Shown here piece after piece: positions 26,258 to 35,271 of a stretch of DNA of 64,000 nt. The DNA is taken from positions 62,001 to 126,000 of the forward strand of contig JBEVJC010000003.1 of assembly GCA_040510375.1 (NCBI GenBank). Reading direction: 5' to 3'. Under the pieces are notes generated by a model that was given only the letters and a program-made list of their open reading frames with translations, searched no databases and was not told the DNA's origin. Position numbers and translations under genes: made by a program. Numbering within the stretch: position 1 is the stretch's first letter; every line of letters begins with the position of its first letter. Source of the DNA: JBEVJC01 sp040510375 (lineage in GTDB: Bacteria; Bacteroidota; Bacteroidia; Chitinophagales; Chitinophagaceae).

Positions 26258-27715
26258 ATGAAGCCTGTAATAAAAATAGCGGTTCTTCTTTTCGTACTTA
26301 TTATAATGGAAAGTTCCTGCAGAAAAAAGTTTTTTGACCTGGAACCCTTCGACGCACTTCCAATTGAAAGCGCCACCCAGACGGAGGCCGACCTGGATGT
26401 CGCCGCCAATGGGATGTATGCCTCTCTGCGTGATGTGGATCTGTATGGACGTACATTACCACTCAAGGGTGACCTGGCATCTGATAATGTGTACCTTAAA
26501 ACAAGTAACTCGGGCAGGTACCTGACGTTCCGGGATTTTAACCAGACTACCGCCAATGCAGAAGCAAATAATGTCTGGGATGCAGCTTATGCAGCCATTA
26601 AAAATGCCAACCTCATCATTAATGCAGAGATTGAGCAGACCGAGCTGGTTGATCAGCTAAAGGGAGAAGCGCTAACGGTAAGGGCGCTGATGCATTTTGA
26701 ACTTGTGAGGAATTATGCATCAACTTTTACGGTCAACCCCAATGCACTCGGTGTGCCCATTGTAACTGAATTTAATCAGAATGCGCTTCCCTCAAGAAAT
26801 ACGGTACAGGAAGTATATGACCAGATAATCAGCGACCTGAAAGCTGCATTTGCATTGATGACGCTTAACCAGGGAGAAAGTCTTGTTGTCAGTACAACCA
26901 ATAAAGTCAGGACCGTTACTTCCGAAAACGTTTCCAAGTTTACTGCTGAAGCGTTGCTTGCCAAGGTATATTTAACCATGGGCAGCTGGCAATTGGCAAG
27001 GGATGCTGCCCTTGATGTAGTCAACAACAGTGGTTTTACGTTGGTGACCGCAGCGGCCTTCCAGGCCTACTGGGCCAATCCCGCCGGAAGGGTAGACCAG
27101 GTGGAAACCATGTTTGAGATTTCCAGTGATGCAGCTGCCAACCTCAGTTCCGACCAACTGTCGTTTTTTTATGACCCGGCAGGGTATGGTGATGCACTTA
27201 TAACGAACGACCTGATCAGTCAGTACAGTCCATCTGATGTACGGCTGGAAGTGATAAATACAGATAGCCTGTCGGGTGCACTGGTCTTTATCAATAACAA
27301 ATACTCCAACAGTGAAAATCCGGCTGATAAGGATGATTCCAAAGTGCTGCGGTTCGCAGATGTAGTATTGATTCTTGCAGAAGCATCAGCCCAACTGAAT
27401 AACACTGCAGTTGCCCTCAGCAATCTTAACCGGGTGGCCCAGACAAGGGATCCGCTTTTTGGTGGTTTTAGTTCAACAGGAGCCCAGCTGATCTCGGATA
27501 TTATTAATGAACGGAGAAAGGAGCTGGCGTTTGAAGGAGACCGTTACTGGGACCTGATGCGCCTGAACCTGCCAATTACCAATCATATTAAAAACCAGAA
27601 TCCGTTTACACCATTTCCTATTGCGGTGACCGACATCCACAGGCTGTTCCCGATTCCGCAGAATGAAATTGATGTGAATCCGAATATTGCCGGCCAGCAG
27701 AATCCCGGTTTCTGA
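26258..27715 (+). CDS. SusD/RagB-family lipoprotein, partner of the preceding SusC
   Basis: 485 aa. Lipobox IIMESSC near residue 21. SusD features: GEALTVRALMHFELVRNYA, VYDQIISDLKAAFALM, then INERRKELAFEGDRYWDLMRL and a C-terminal FPIPQNEIDVNPNIAGQQNPGF. It follows SusC by 21 bases and ends 74 bases from the convergent GH8 gene; no clear terminator hairpin was seen in that gap. Confidence 0.95.
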   Translation: MKPVIKIAVLLFVLIIMESSCRKKFFDLEPFDALPIESATQTEADLDVAANGMYASLRDVDLYGRTLPLKGDLASDNVYLKTSNSGRYLTFRDFNQTTANAEANNVWDAAYAAIKNANLIINAEIEQTELVDQLKGEALTVRALMHFELVRNYASTFTVNPNALGVPIVTEFNQNALPSRNTVQEVYDQIISDLKAAFALMTLNQGESLVVSTTNKVRTVTSENVSKFTAEALLAKVYLTMGSWQLARDAALDVVNNSGFTLVTAAAFQAYWANPAGRVDQVETMFEISSDAAANLSSDQLSFFYDPAGYGDALITNDLISQYSPSDVRLEVINTDSLSGALVFINNKYSNSENPADKDDSKVLRFADVVLILAEASAQLNNTAVALSNLNRVAQTRDPLFGGFSSTGAQLISDIINERRKELAFEGDRYWDLMRLNLPITNHIKNQNPFTPFPIAVTDIHRLFPIPQNEIDVNPNIAGQQNPGF

Positions 27716-27789
27716 GCAGGTACGGGTTTGCAGGCTGACAGGCGGAATCATACTAAATACTCAGGTTGTGAAAGCCTTGTCAGGTCCGG

Positions 27790-29085
27790 CTATCTGGGTT
27801 GTGGTTTGATTATCTGATATTTCCCGCTCATCATGAGCAGGCTGAACAGGTATAGAAGTCCGTCATAATAAGGATCAAAATAACCGTCATCATAAGGCTC
27901 CAGTTTGGCATTCCATATCGCTTTTACAAAATCGTGGCTTCCCGGGTCTTTGTTGATCAACGATAATGTAGCCGAAGTGGAGACCAGGCCAATGGAGTGC
28001 CGGAGCCTTTTTACTTTACCCGCCTGGAGGATAAAGTCAGGTGTGGAACCATCCACATTGAACTGGTCTTCAAATTTGTTGAGACCTTTGGATCTTAGAA
28101 ATCCCTGGAAACGGCGGGCATAACCTTCCTGCCATTTCCTGTCTTTTCCAAACCAGATATAGTCCATCGTAATATTCATCGGAACACGCCAGGAATCATA
28201 ACGGAATGCAGGTGGCATCCATGGGGTGGCATGAGGTTCACCGCTGAATTCGGTATAGTCATAATTCAGGCCTGTAACAGGATTGGTGGCACGATGAAGA
28301 AAAGCCCGCGAAGTATCTGCACAGTCGCGGTAAAATTGTTCGTGACCATCTTTTGCGTATTCAACCCATACCTCATAAAAAGCCGGTAAGTGGTAAGAGG
28401 GATCGGTCCACAGGTAATTTTTGCCCTCGGGAACAAATGTTATCTGTTTATGGTCGGTGTTGATCAGGTTATAAATATTTCCTGTTCCATCTTTTTTCCA
28501 CATTGCATCAAGAATGCGCCGGGCTTCCGCATAATAGTCGATCCCGGTTTTATTTCCCCATTTATTTGAAGCAAACAGAAGGCTGGTGATATAATATAGC
28601 TCACCATCGGAAGCCGACCCTTCCGAATTTTTTTTCAGGGTATGTGGATTGATGCTCCACGCGAAATAAGCTTCCCTTGGACCTTCCTGGTGCTGCAGGT
28701 ATTTTTTCGACCATCTCCAGATCCGGTCGAATACATCTTTTTTTCCCAGTTGAACCGCAACCATCATTCCATAGGAGAGACCTTCAGTGCGTGCATCATT
28801 ATTTTTCAGGTCCGACACATAACCCATGGAATCGCCCACTTCGAAATAAATCCGGTTAGGGCCATCAAACAATTCGTGATAGGTTTTATCTATCTTCTCA
28901 TTGATATCGGACTCCTTAAATCCCGCTTCGCTGAAAATATTACGGTAAGAACCAGTGACTGACGAAGGTTTTCCGGTGGTCTTGCCGGATGAATGATTTG
29001 TCTGGCCGACAGCCGTAACCGGAACCAGGTACACAAGGAAACTGAAGGCGAATAAAAGGGGGAATTTTAACTTACAGCTACTCAT
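27790..29085 (-). CDS. GH8 enzyme, probable reducing-end xylose-releasing exo-oligoxylanase
   Basis: 431 aa from the ATG at 29085 (MSSCKLKFPLLFAF); the frame is open to 29316 but the extra 77 residues are not protein-like. Signal peptide to about VTAVGQ. The GH8 (alpha/alpha)6 barrel shows ARTEGLSYGMMVAVQLGKK, whose Glu is the expected acid, YFAWSIN, SASDGELYYITSLLFAS, WTDPSYHLPAFYEVW and TSATLSLI. GH8 includes chitosanases, endoglucanases and Rex enzymes that cut xylose from the reducing end of xylooligosaccharides. The xylan context and overall pattern favour Rex (inference). It is divergent from the mutarotase gene. Confidence 0.9.
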   Translation of the reverse strand: MSSCKLKFPLLFAFSFLVYLVPVTAVGQTNHSSGKTTGKPSSVTGSYRNIFSEAGFKESDINEKIDKTYHELFDGPNRIYFEVGDSMGYVSDLKNNDARTEGLSYGMMVAVQLGKKDVFDRIWRWSKKYLQHQEGPREAYFAWSINPHTLKKNSEGSASDGELYYITSLLFASNKWGNKTGIDYYAEARRILDAMWKKDGTGNIYNLINTDHKQITFVPEGKNYLWTDPSYHLPAFYEVWVEYAKDGHEQFYRDCADTSRAFLHRATNPVTGLNYDYTEFSGEPHATPWMPPAFRYDSWRVPMNITMDYIWFGKDRKWQEGYARRFQGFLRSKGLNKFEDQFNVDGSTPDFILQAGKVKRLRHSIGLVSTSATLSLINKDPGSHDFVKAIWNAKLEPYDDGYFDPYYDGLLYLFSLLMMSGKYQIIKPQPR

Positions 29086-29094
29086 ATTATAATA

Positions 29095-29111
29095 ATTTTG
29101 TATAACAAAAT
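29095..29111. promoter_or_regulatory. AT-rich inverted repeat just upstream of the GH8 start
   Basis: ATTTTGT and ACAAAAT form perfect 7-bp arms around ATA, ten bases before the GH8 ATG on the minus strand. It may be a regulator site or a chance AT palindrome. The same gap contains a degenerate copy of the LacI-type motif (GCAATCGGATTA at 29165-29176, 9 of 12 matches). Confidence 0.35.
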
Positions 29112-29300
29112 AATCATCCGGCAGGGGAATATCCCCCATCCTTGGTTTTTGAGCTGTATTCTTTGCAATCGGATTAAAAATCGTGAAAAAAAATGAAACG
29201 GGGATTTTAAATGTGCTCCGATAGTAAAATTGACAGTAAATACTAATTATCATCTGTTTCTTTATTATATAAATAATGAACACGATCTTCAGTGAAATAA

Positions 29301-30449
29301 ATGACCATGAAACCAACTCTCATTGAATTCGCGATTATCGCGATCTTTATTACCTCCTGTAATGAATCAGGGAATAAAACAAACGCAGTGAATACAGTAG
29401 TTCAGCAACAGGTGAATGCCGTGACCAGCAAACCATGGGGAACCACAGATGGCAAGGCTGTCAATCTGTATACCCTTGTAAACAAATCCGGCGACACAGT
29501 TACCATTACCAATTATGGGGGAACGCTGGTATCCTGGATCTCCAAAGAAAAAAATGGAAAATATTCTTCCGTTCTTGCCGGTCCGGCAGACCTTCAGGGA
29601 TATTTAAAAAATCCACCGTATTTCGGTGCCACTATTGGCCGTTATGGTAACCGCATTGGTGGTGCTTCGTTTACCCTCGATGGAAAAAAATTCACCCTGC
29701 CTGCCAATAACGGAAAAAACACTTTACATGGTGGTGTAAAGGGATTTGATAAGGTAGTCTGGGATGCGGCAATAGCCGACAGCACTATTCCCTCCATTTC
29801 ATTTTCCCATTTGAGTCCCGATGGCGACCAGGGTTTTCCCGGAAACCTGCAGGTGAAGGTGACGTTTACCCTGACCGATTTAAATGAGATCAAAATAAGT
29901 TATGAGGCGTCCACCGACAAACCAACACCGGTAAACCTGACCAATCACTCGTATTTCAACCTGACTGGTGATGTAGCTAACCTGATACTGGATCATAAAC
30001 TGATGATCGCAGCTGATCATTACACGCCGGTAAACAGGGAGCTGATTCCTACCGGTGAAATTGCTACTGTACAATCAACACCGTTTGATTTCCGCACTGC
30101 AACAAAGATTGGTGAGCGTATCGCACTGGTGCCCGGTGGTTACGATCATAACTGGGTGCTTAATTCAAATGCCGGTACATTACAGGAAGTGGCAGTTCTT
30201 TCTGACTCCTTAAGTGGCCGCACGCTTGTCGTTTCAACAACAGAACCTGGCCTGCAGTTTTACAGTGGCAATTTCCTGGATGGTATGTTCACCACAGCAT
30301 CCGGAACCGCTATCCGGAAACATAGTGCCCTTTGCCTGGAGACGCAGCATTTTCCTGATTCTCCCAACAAACCGGAATTTCCTTCTACCATCCTGATTCC
30401 GGGAAAGAAGTATACATCGGAGACGGTATATAAATTGTCCGTTAAATAA
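29301..30449 (+). CDS. galM: Aldose 1-epimerase (mutarotase) lipoprotein
   Basis: 382 aa. An export signal ends in a lipobox IFITSC near residue 18, so it is probably envelope-anchored. GalM motifs: FGATIGRYGNRIGGASF, NTLHGGVKGFDKVVW, NLTNHSYFNLTG with the catalytic His, YDHNWVL, and CLETQHFPDSPNKPEFPS with the catalytic Glu. It interconverts alpha and beta anomers of free sugars and would equilibrate xylose or other sugars released outside the cytoplasm before uptake. A strong terminator follows directly. Confidence 0.93.
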   Translation: MTMKPTLIEFAIIAIFITSCNESGNKTNAVNTVVQQQVNAVTSKPWGTTDGKAVNLYTLVNKSGDTVTITNYGGTLVSWISKEKNGKYSSVLAGPADLQGYLKNPPYFGATIGRYGNRIGGASFTLDGKKFTLPANNGKNTLHGGVKGFDKVVWDAAIADSTIPSISFSHLSPDGDQGFPGNLQVKVTFTLTDLNEIKISYEASTDKPTPVNLTNHSYFNLTGDVANLILDHKLMIAADHYTPVNRELIPTGEIATVQSTPFDFRTATKIGERIALVPGGYDHNWVLNSNAGTLQEVAVLSDSLSGRTLVVSTTEPGLQFYSGNFLDGMFTTASGTAIRKHSALCLETQHFPDSPNKPEFPSTILIPGKKYTSETVYKLSVK

Positions 30450-30452
30450 TTA

Positions 30453-30499
30453 ACCGGCCGGAACCTGCGATTTTTCAACGGGTTCCGGCCGGTCTTTTT
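30453..30499. terminator. Strong rho-independent terminator, probably bidirectional
   Basis: ACCGGCCGGAACC at 30453-30465 pairs with GGTTCCGGCCGGT at 30481-30493 (13 bp perfect), followed by CTTTTT. It lies between the mutarotase stop and the convergent end of the outer-membrane protein gene. Confidence 0.92.
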
Positions 30500-30543
30500 A
30501 GTTAAAATCATCGAACTGAATCCTGGTTCGGAGTTACGTTTAA

Positions 30544-33378
30544 TTAAAACCTGTTATTTTCCCTGCCCCTGTTCATGGATCTGTTCATCTCCCGCATGGC
30601 ACCACCAGCGGGCCCTCCGCCCATACGGTTGAGGTTGAAAAAAAGGCTCAGCATATAATAGCGGCGCAATACAGTACTGCGGGTATCTTCTACATAGTTG
30701 TCTGTGGTGTTACGAATAATATTCTGGTTCTGGTTGAGGATATCATTTACAAGAAACCGGATCTCTGCATTTTTTTTCCTGAAGATCTGTTTGCGCAGGC
30801 TTGCATTCCATAACCGGATGCGTTGGTTAAAACCCATTGCCCTGCCCGTATTGATCATATAGTTTAAATCGGAAGCGAGGATCAGGCTCCAGGGAAAGTT
30901 TACCGAGGCATCGATGGAATAAGTCTGCGTCAGGTAATCTTCATTCAATGTCTGGTCCACCGAATACCGCACATCATTATAGGCGAGGTTCACCCGGGTA
31001 CCCAGATCAAACTTCTCTTTATTAAGATTAACACCCACGCCCTGCGAAATCATAAACTGGCGCGTGAAATTCTTTTGCCTCCGCAGGATACTCACATCCT
31101 GTGTATAGGAAGTATTGTTTGTAAAATTCAGGCTCGATCCTTTCCACTTCGGGTTTTTAAAGGGTAGTCCAAGGGTAAGGAATGCATTACCCCGGTAATA
31201 TCCGTTGAGGTTTACGTATTGGGTAATCTGCTGTGGTCCGTTTACGGTTATACTATGGACTATTTTATTCCGGGTGCTTGCAAAACTCAGGTTGGCGGCA
31301 AATAATCTGAAGCTGAGAGTATTAAAATTATTATAGGCAAGGCTGACATTGTGATTGAATTCCTGTTTCAACAATGGGTTGCCGATCCGGATATTTAAGG
31401 TATCCCTTGCATCGGGGACATTCTGTAACTGGGACAGGGATGGCTGGTTGGTACGGCCCTGATAGGAGAAACGGAGGTTTTTACTTTTTGCGGGAGTGAA
31501 ATTAAAATTGGCGACGGGGAAGAGGTTGGTATAACTGGCCCTGGAGATAGAATCCTTGCCCGTCAGGGCCCGGAAGCTCTGGCTCTCCAGTGACGAATGT
31601 TCAACAGCAATACCCAACTGGTAATTATATTTTGGATTCTGCACCCGGAAATTCAAACCGGCCCGTTGCCCTTCAAACACATTTTTAAAATTATTGGTGA
31701 GTAGAAGATTCGGCACAATATATTTTCCCGAGGAAGGATCAAGATTAAATCCCTGCCTGTCTGATGTATTCACATTCCTGGTATAGCGGTAATTTATTTC
31801 AATCAGTTTATTCAGTCCTACCGGTTCAGTATAAGAAGTACTCAAGGCATTATTGTTGGTTTTTGTCCGCTGCAAGGTTTGCTGGTTCTGGCTGATGGTC
31901 CGGTAGTTTACACCTGAAGGGAGATAAAATTCATTTTCTGAAATGGTAAAACCATTGTTTTCACTTTGTCCGAAGGTTTTGTCGATTCCGAGTGTAATGG
32001 TCCTGCCGGTCTTCTGGAATTTGTGACGGTACAACAGGTTATTATTCCAGTTAAGGCCATCCCGGTTACCGGAGTTGCTGGTCCTGCCGGCCACTGCAAG
32101 GAACTGGTTACCCTGTTCATCGGTTATTGACGAAGTTGTATCCGAAAAATTATTTCCCGATTGCTGCACGGTAATCGAAGGTGTGTAGAGAACGGAGTTC
32201 ATGGTGTCGATCTCGTATTCCAGCCGCAGGTTAATACGGTGATTGGTATTCTGGCTGGTTGAACTGGATTCCCTGCTACGAATGGCGATTGAATCTTCGA
32301 AGGTGGTTCTCCGGAGACTGGTCTGCAGTTGCGTGTTGTCAGAATTGGAATAAAAATAACTCCCTGTGATCTTCAGTTTTTTATTCCAGATGTCGGTAAA
32401 ATTAATTCCGGTGGCGAGTGATTGCAGGATGCCGTTATTACCACCTCCACCACCACCACCACCGTTGACAGAACCAGCACGGCCACCACCACCACCGGTG
32501 CCAGACATTGAACCAACGATGTCGGAAAAAGAGAATCCCTGTTTATTGATATTATTGGCATTAAATAATACAGAGATGCGCTGGTCGCCATTGAATTTAT
32601 TGATACTTAAATTTCCTTCATACCGGTTCCTGTCGCCATAACTGGCAGATGCCCTTCCAAAGTATCCCTTGTTCCTGTCTTTTTTTAATTTGATATTGAT
32701 TGTTTTGGAACGGCTGCCGTCGTCGATCCTGGTAAACTTTGACTGGTCGCTCATATCATCAAAGACCTGCACACTTTCAATCATATCGGCTGTAATATTT
32801 TTTGTAGCCAGCTTGGGATCGTTACCAAAGAACTCCTTGCCATCTACATAAATCTTTTGTACCTGTTCTCCCTGCGACTTAACATTCCCTTCCCTGTCCA
32901 CTTCCATTCCGGGAAGTTTTTTTAGCAGGTCTTCTGCAGTAGCATTTGGTTGCGTCCGGAATGCGCCCGCATTGAACTGGACGGTATCATTTTTTATAAC
33001 GATCGGGGCCTCGCTTTTAATCACCACATCGGAAAGGGTTTTATAGTCGGGTTCGGGATTCAGTTCACCAAGATCAAGTTTGTTATTGGTTTCAGTTAAA
33101 GTCAATAGTTTTCTGATTTCTGTATAACCCTGGCTGGAGATGACCAACCGGTAAGAGCCCGGTTGTACACCCGAAATCTGGAAGACGCCTTTTTTGTCGG
33201 ACAATGTAAAACTAACCAGTGAAGAATCGCTGACCTGTATCAGTGAAACAGTAGCAGAAACAAGGGGCTGGCTGGAAGTTGTGTCGAGCAGCTTACCGGT
33301 GATGCTGTTATTGTTTTTCTGGCCCCGGGCAGTTAAAATAAAAAGTGAAACGATCGATAAAGAAATGAACTTTCTCAT
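30544..33378 (-). CDS. TonB-dependent-receptor-like outer-membrane beta-barrel protein with regulatory domain
   Basis: 944 aa from the ATG at 33378 (MRKFISLSIVSLF); an ATG four codons earlier is possible. Signal peptide to LTARGQ, carboxypeptidase-regulatory-like domain (~25-110), plug-like domain with NATAEDLLKKLPGMEVDREGN and VYVDGKEFFGNDPKLATKNI-like text, then a barrel of the OMP_b-brl_3 type. A glycine-rich stretch (about residues 292-313) sits before the barrel and the C-terminus is Arg/Gly/Met-rich (NRMGGGPAGG). It is not a SusC: no SusD follows, and the sequence class differs. It is the last gene downstream of CE15, separated by the 58-bp repeats. Function in xylan use is unproven. 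Confidence 0.88.
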   Translation of the reverse strand: MRKFISLSIVSLFILTARGQKNNNSITGKLLDTTSSQPLVSATVSLIQVSDSSLVSFTLSDKKGVFQISGVQPGSYRLVISSQGYTEIRKLLTLTETNNKLDLGELNPEPDYKTLSDVVIKSEAPIVIKNDTVQFNAGAFRTQPNATAEDLLKKLPGMEVDREGNVKSQGEQVQKIYVDGKEFFGNDPKLATKNITADMIESVQVFDDMSDQSKFTRIDDGSRSKTINIKLKKDRNKGYFGRASASYGDRNRYEGNLSINKFNGDQRISVLFNANNINKQGFSFSDIVGSMSGTGGGGGRAGSVNGGGGGGGGNNGILQSLATGINFTDIWNKKLKITGSYFYSNSDNTQLQTSLRRTTFEDSIAIRSRESSSTSQNTNHRINLRLEYEIDTMNSVLYTPSITVQQSGNNFSDTTSSITDEQGNQFLAVAGRTSNSGNRDGLNWNNNLLYRHKFQKTGRTITLGIDKTFGQSENNGFTISENEFYLPSGVNYRTISQNQQTLQRTKTNNNALSTSYTEPVGLNKLIEINYRYTRNVNTSDRQGFNLDPSSGKYIVPNLLLTNNFKNVFEGQRAGLNFRVQNPKYNYQLGIAVEHSSLESQSFRALTGKDSISRASYTNLFPVANFNFTPAKSKNLRFSYQGRTNQPSLSQLQNVPDARDTLNIRIGNPLLKQEFNHNVSLAYNNFNTLSFRLFAANLSFASTRNKIVHSITVNGPQQITQYVNLNGYYRGNAFLTLGLPFKNPKWKGSSLNFTNNTSYTQDVSILRRQKNFTRQFMISQGVGVNLNKEKFDLGTRVNLAYNDVRYSVDQTLNEDYLTQTYSIDASVNFPWSLILASDLNYMINTGRAMGFNQRIRLWNASLRKQIFRKKNAEIRFLVNDILNQNQNIIRNTTDNYVEDTRSTVLRRYYMLSLFFNLNRMGGGPAGGAMREMNRSMNRGRENNRF
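32440..32503 (-). repeat. Glycine-codon repeat inside the outer-membrane protein gene
   Basis: On the plus strand the region is a run of CCA/CCT triplets interrupted once, coding on the minus strand for two blocks of five and eight or more Gly residues. Being a triplet repeat, length changes would keep the frame and alter only the linker length. Confidence 0.8.
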
Positions 33379-33419
33379 AAATGGGTACATAGTTTTCAGC
33401 GGCTTTGCGGCTTAGACGT

Positions 33420-33600
33420 CCATACCCGATTTAAACTTTCTATGCAGGGGGAAATAGTAAGGGATGCCGGGTTCCCATACCACCCGGTTTAAACTTTCTA
33501 TGCAGGTGTAAAAAGTAAGGGGTGTCGGGATCCCATGCCACCCGGTACAAACTTTCTATGCAGATGTAAAAAGTAAGTGCCTCCTGGACCCCTTACTATT
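33420..33600. repeat. Three tandem copies of a 58-bp repeat upstream of the outer-membrane protein gene
   Basis: AAACTTTCTATGCAG recurs at 33433, 33491 and 33549 with an exact 58-base period. Units one and two are similar throughout, each containing a GTAAGGG(G/A)TG-like block and a CCCAT(A/G)CCACCCGGT block; the third diverges after about 27 bases, and a partial unit precedes the first. The array fills most of the 222-base gap between CE15 and the outer-membrane protein gene. Confidence 0.88.
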
Positions 33601-33612
33601 AATTCAATAAAA

Positions 33613-35157
33613 TTATTTCGGGGTTTTCTGGTAGTTCAGTTCGCGGTTTGCCCAGGGAATAAAGAACTGGAAGTTCGGTGCATCGGTGTGACCGCCATCG
33701 TGCTGCCGCCAGGCCAGCTCTCCCTCCGTTAATCCGGTTAGCACTGCCGGCATTTTTTCAGTCTGGTAATCGTTGCTGACACCAAGATCTTTTACACCGA
33801 GTAATCTGAATACACTTCCCGCGGCAATTGTGGCTTTATAACTACCAAGCTGGTCAAGCCATTTGGCATCTCCTTTTTCCGGTATGCCATAACTCACAAA
33901 TGTTGGTCGCGGTGCGCAGAGCGCAAGTAATTCATGCGAATCGACCGGTAAATCACAACCGGTTTTTTTCCCCTTCGGTGAAACATCAGCTGCGTATAAC
34001 AAATAATTTCCTGCCATCCAGTGATATTCTCCGGAAGAGGCCAGGCTTTCCACGGCTTCGCCAAAAACACGGCGATGAAGGGTTGTTCCCCCTTTACCTG
34101 AAGATCCGATAAGTGCTGTGGCGAATCGCTGGTCGAAGGCCATGGTGACCAGGGCTGCTTTTCCATAACGCGATACTCCTTCGATGCCAACTTTTTTTGC
34201 GTCAACCAGTGTGTCGGTTTCCAGGTAATCCAATACCCTTGAAGCTCCCCATCCCCATGCGCGTAACGCGCCCCAGTCATCCGGCTTACGCGGTTGTCCC
34301 TTGTTCACCAATCCAATAATACCGCGGGTAAGTCCCGCACCATTATCTGCCTGCACACTGCCGGGTTCCAGTAAACAATATCCCCAACCTGCTGCCAGTA
34401 ACTGTTCTGTTGGCGGTGAATCACCATTGGGTGGAGGTGCAAAGAAATTTGGTCCGGCAACACGCGTAACCGGATTATATGCAGGGTAACGATCAAAGAT
34501 GTCCTTCATTTCCGGATTGGTTTTGATCATCATTTCCCTGAAAGTGTTATTGAGTTTTTCCATGTCGGCAGGAGAAGGTTGCGCAGGGGCAGGGAGTATG
34601 GGGAAACCGAACATTATTAGTACCGGAACAGGTCCTTTTACATTAAGCGGGAGAACCAATACCATATTAATATTGACATTCACCAAGGGATAGGCTGAGT
34701 TGTCGACCCGTCCAATCATTTGTTTTGCGATAACCGGTGTGCGACCCACAAATTCATAATCGGTGACCTTTGCTGTCCAGTTTACTTTCGGGGTATTGAC
34801 AGGAATCCGCCCGTATACTTCCTTTTCAAAATCTTCAATGATCTCCGGCCTGCGTGCCTTCCACCATTGATCAGTATTGCTGACTTTTTTCCCGTTCTTC
34901 ATCAGCAGTACATCTGGCAGGAGTGGACAGGGATTGGCAAGTTGTTCGTCCTCATTTGAGTGATTGGGTTCCGATTGATTTGAACTGGGACCAGGTCGCA
35001 GTTTTGTTATTCCGAGTAACTTCAGCATCTGCGCATGGTCTTCCTGGCTGCTGAAGCTGGTCAGCCGCGGGTACCTGCTGCTGTCGATAGCGGGCATTTG
35101 TGCAAAGCCTGTTGTGACAATAACCTGGAGTAAGAGAAACCAACTTATTTTTTTCAT
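33613..35157 (-). CDS. CE15 glucuronoyl esterase
   Basis: 514 aa. Signal peptide to TGFAQ at about residue 20. Family CE15 is shown by EKEVYGRIPVNTP, PVPVLIMFGFP, the nucleophile motif GVSRYGKAAL with Ser329 and IGSSGKGGTTLHRR. The catalytic His is probably in RQHDGGHTDAPNF near the end. CE15 enzymes split the ester between (4-O-methyl)glucuronic acid of xylan and lignin alcohols. This fits the operon, which also carries GH67 and GH115. There is a longer than usual insert rich in Pro around residues 185-250. It starts 114 bases after the acetyl esterase gene ends. Confidence 0.92.
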   Translation of the reverse strand: MKKISWFLLLQVIVTTGFAQMPAIDSSRYPRLTSFSSQEDHAQMLKLLGITKLRPGPSSNQSEPNHSNEDEQLANPCPLLPDVLLMKNGKKVSNTDQWWKARRPEIIEDFEKEVYGRIPVNTPKVNWTAKVTDYEFVGRTPVIAKQMIGRVDNSAYPLVNVNINMVLVLPLNVKGPVPVLIMFGFPILPAPAQPSPADMEKLNNTFREMMIKTNPEMKDIFDRYPAYNPVTRVAGPNFFAPPPNGDSPPTEQLLAAGWGYCLLEPGSVQADNGAGLTRGIIGLVNKGQPRKPDDWGALRAWGWGASRVLDYLETDTLVDAKKVGIEGVSRYGKAALVTMAFDQRFATALIGSSGKGGTTLHRRVFGEAVESLASSGEYHWMAGNYLLYAADVSPKGKKTGCDLPVDSHELLALCAPRPTFVSYGIPEKGDAKWLDQLGSYKATIAAGSVFRLLGVKDLGVSNDYQTEKMPAVLTGLTEGELAWRQHDGGHTDAPNFQFFIPWANRELNYQKTPK

Positions 35158-35271
35158 ACACTGACAAATTATAAATATTCAAATCGTTGTTTACCTGTAT
35201 TGAAAAAAGGCAACCCGTTAAATTCCCCACTCACCCTGTTCATTAATATCAATGGCATCGTTTTAAAGACG

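Noticed and set aside
32366..32641. Plus-strand open frame with a polyproline run
   Set aside because: Antisense shadow of the glycine repeat in the outer-membrane protein gene.
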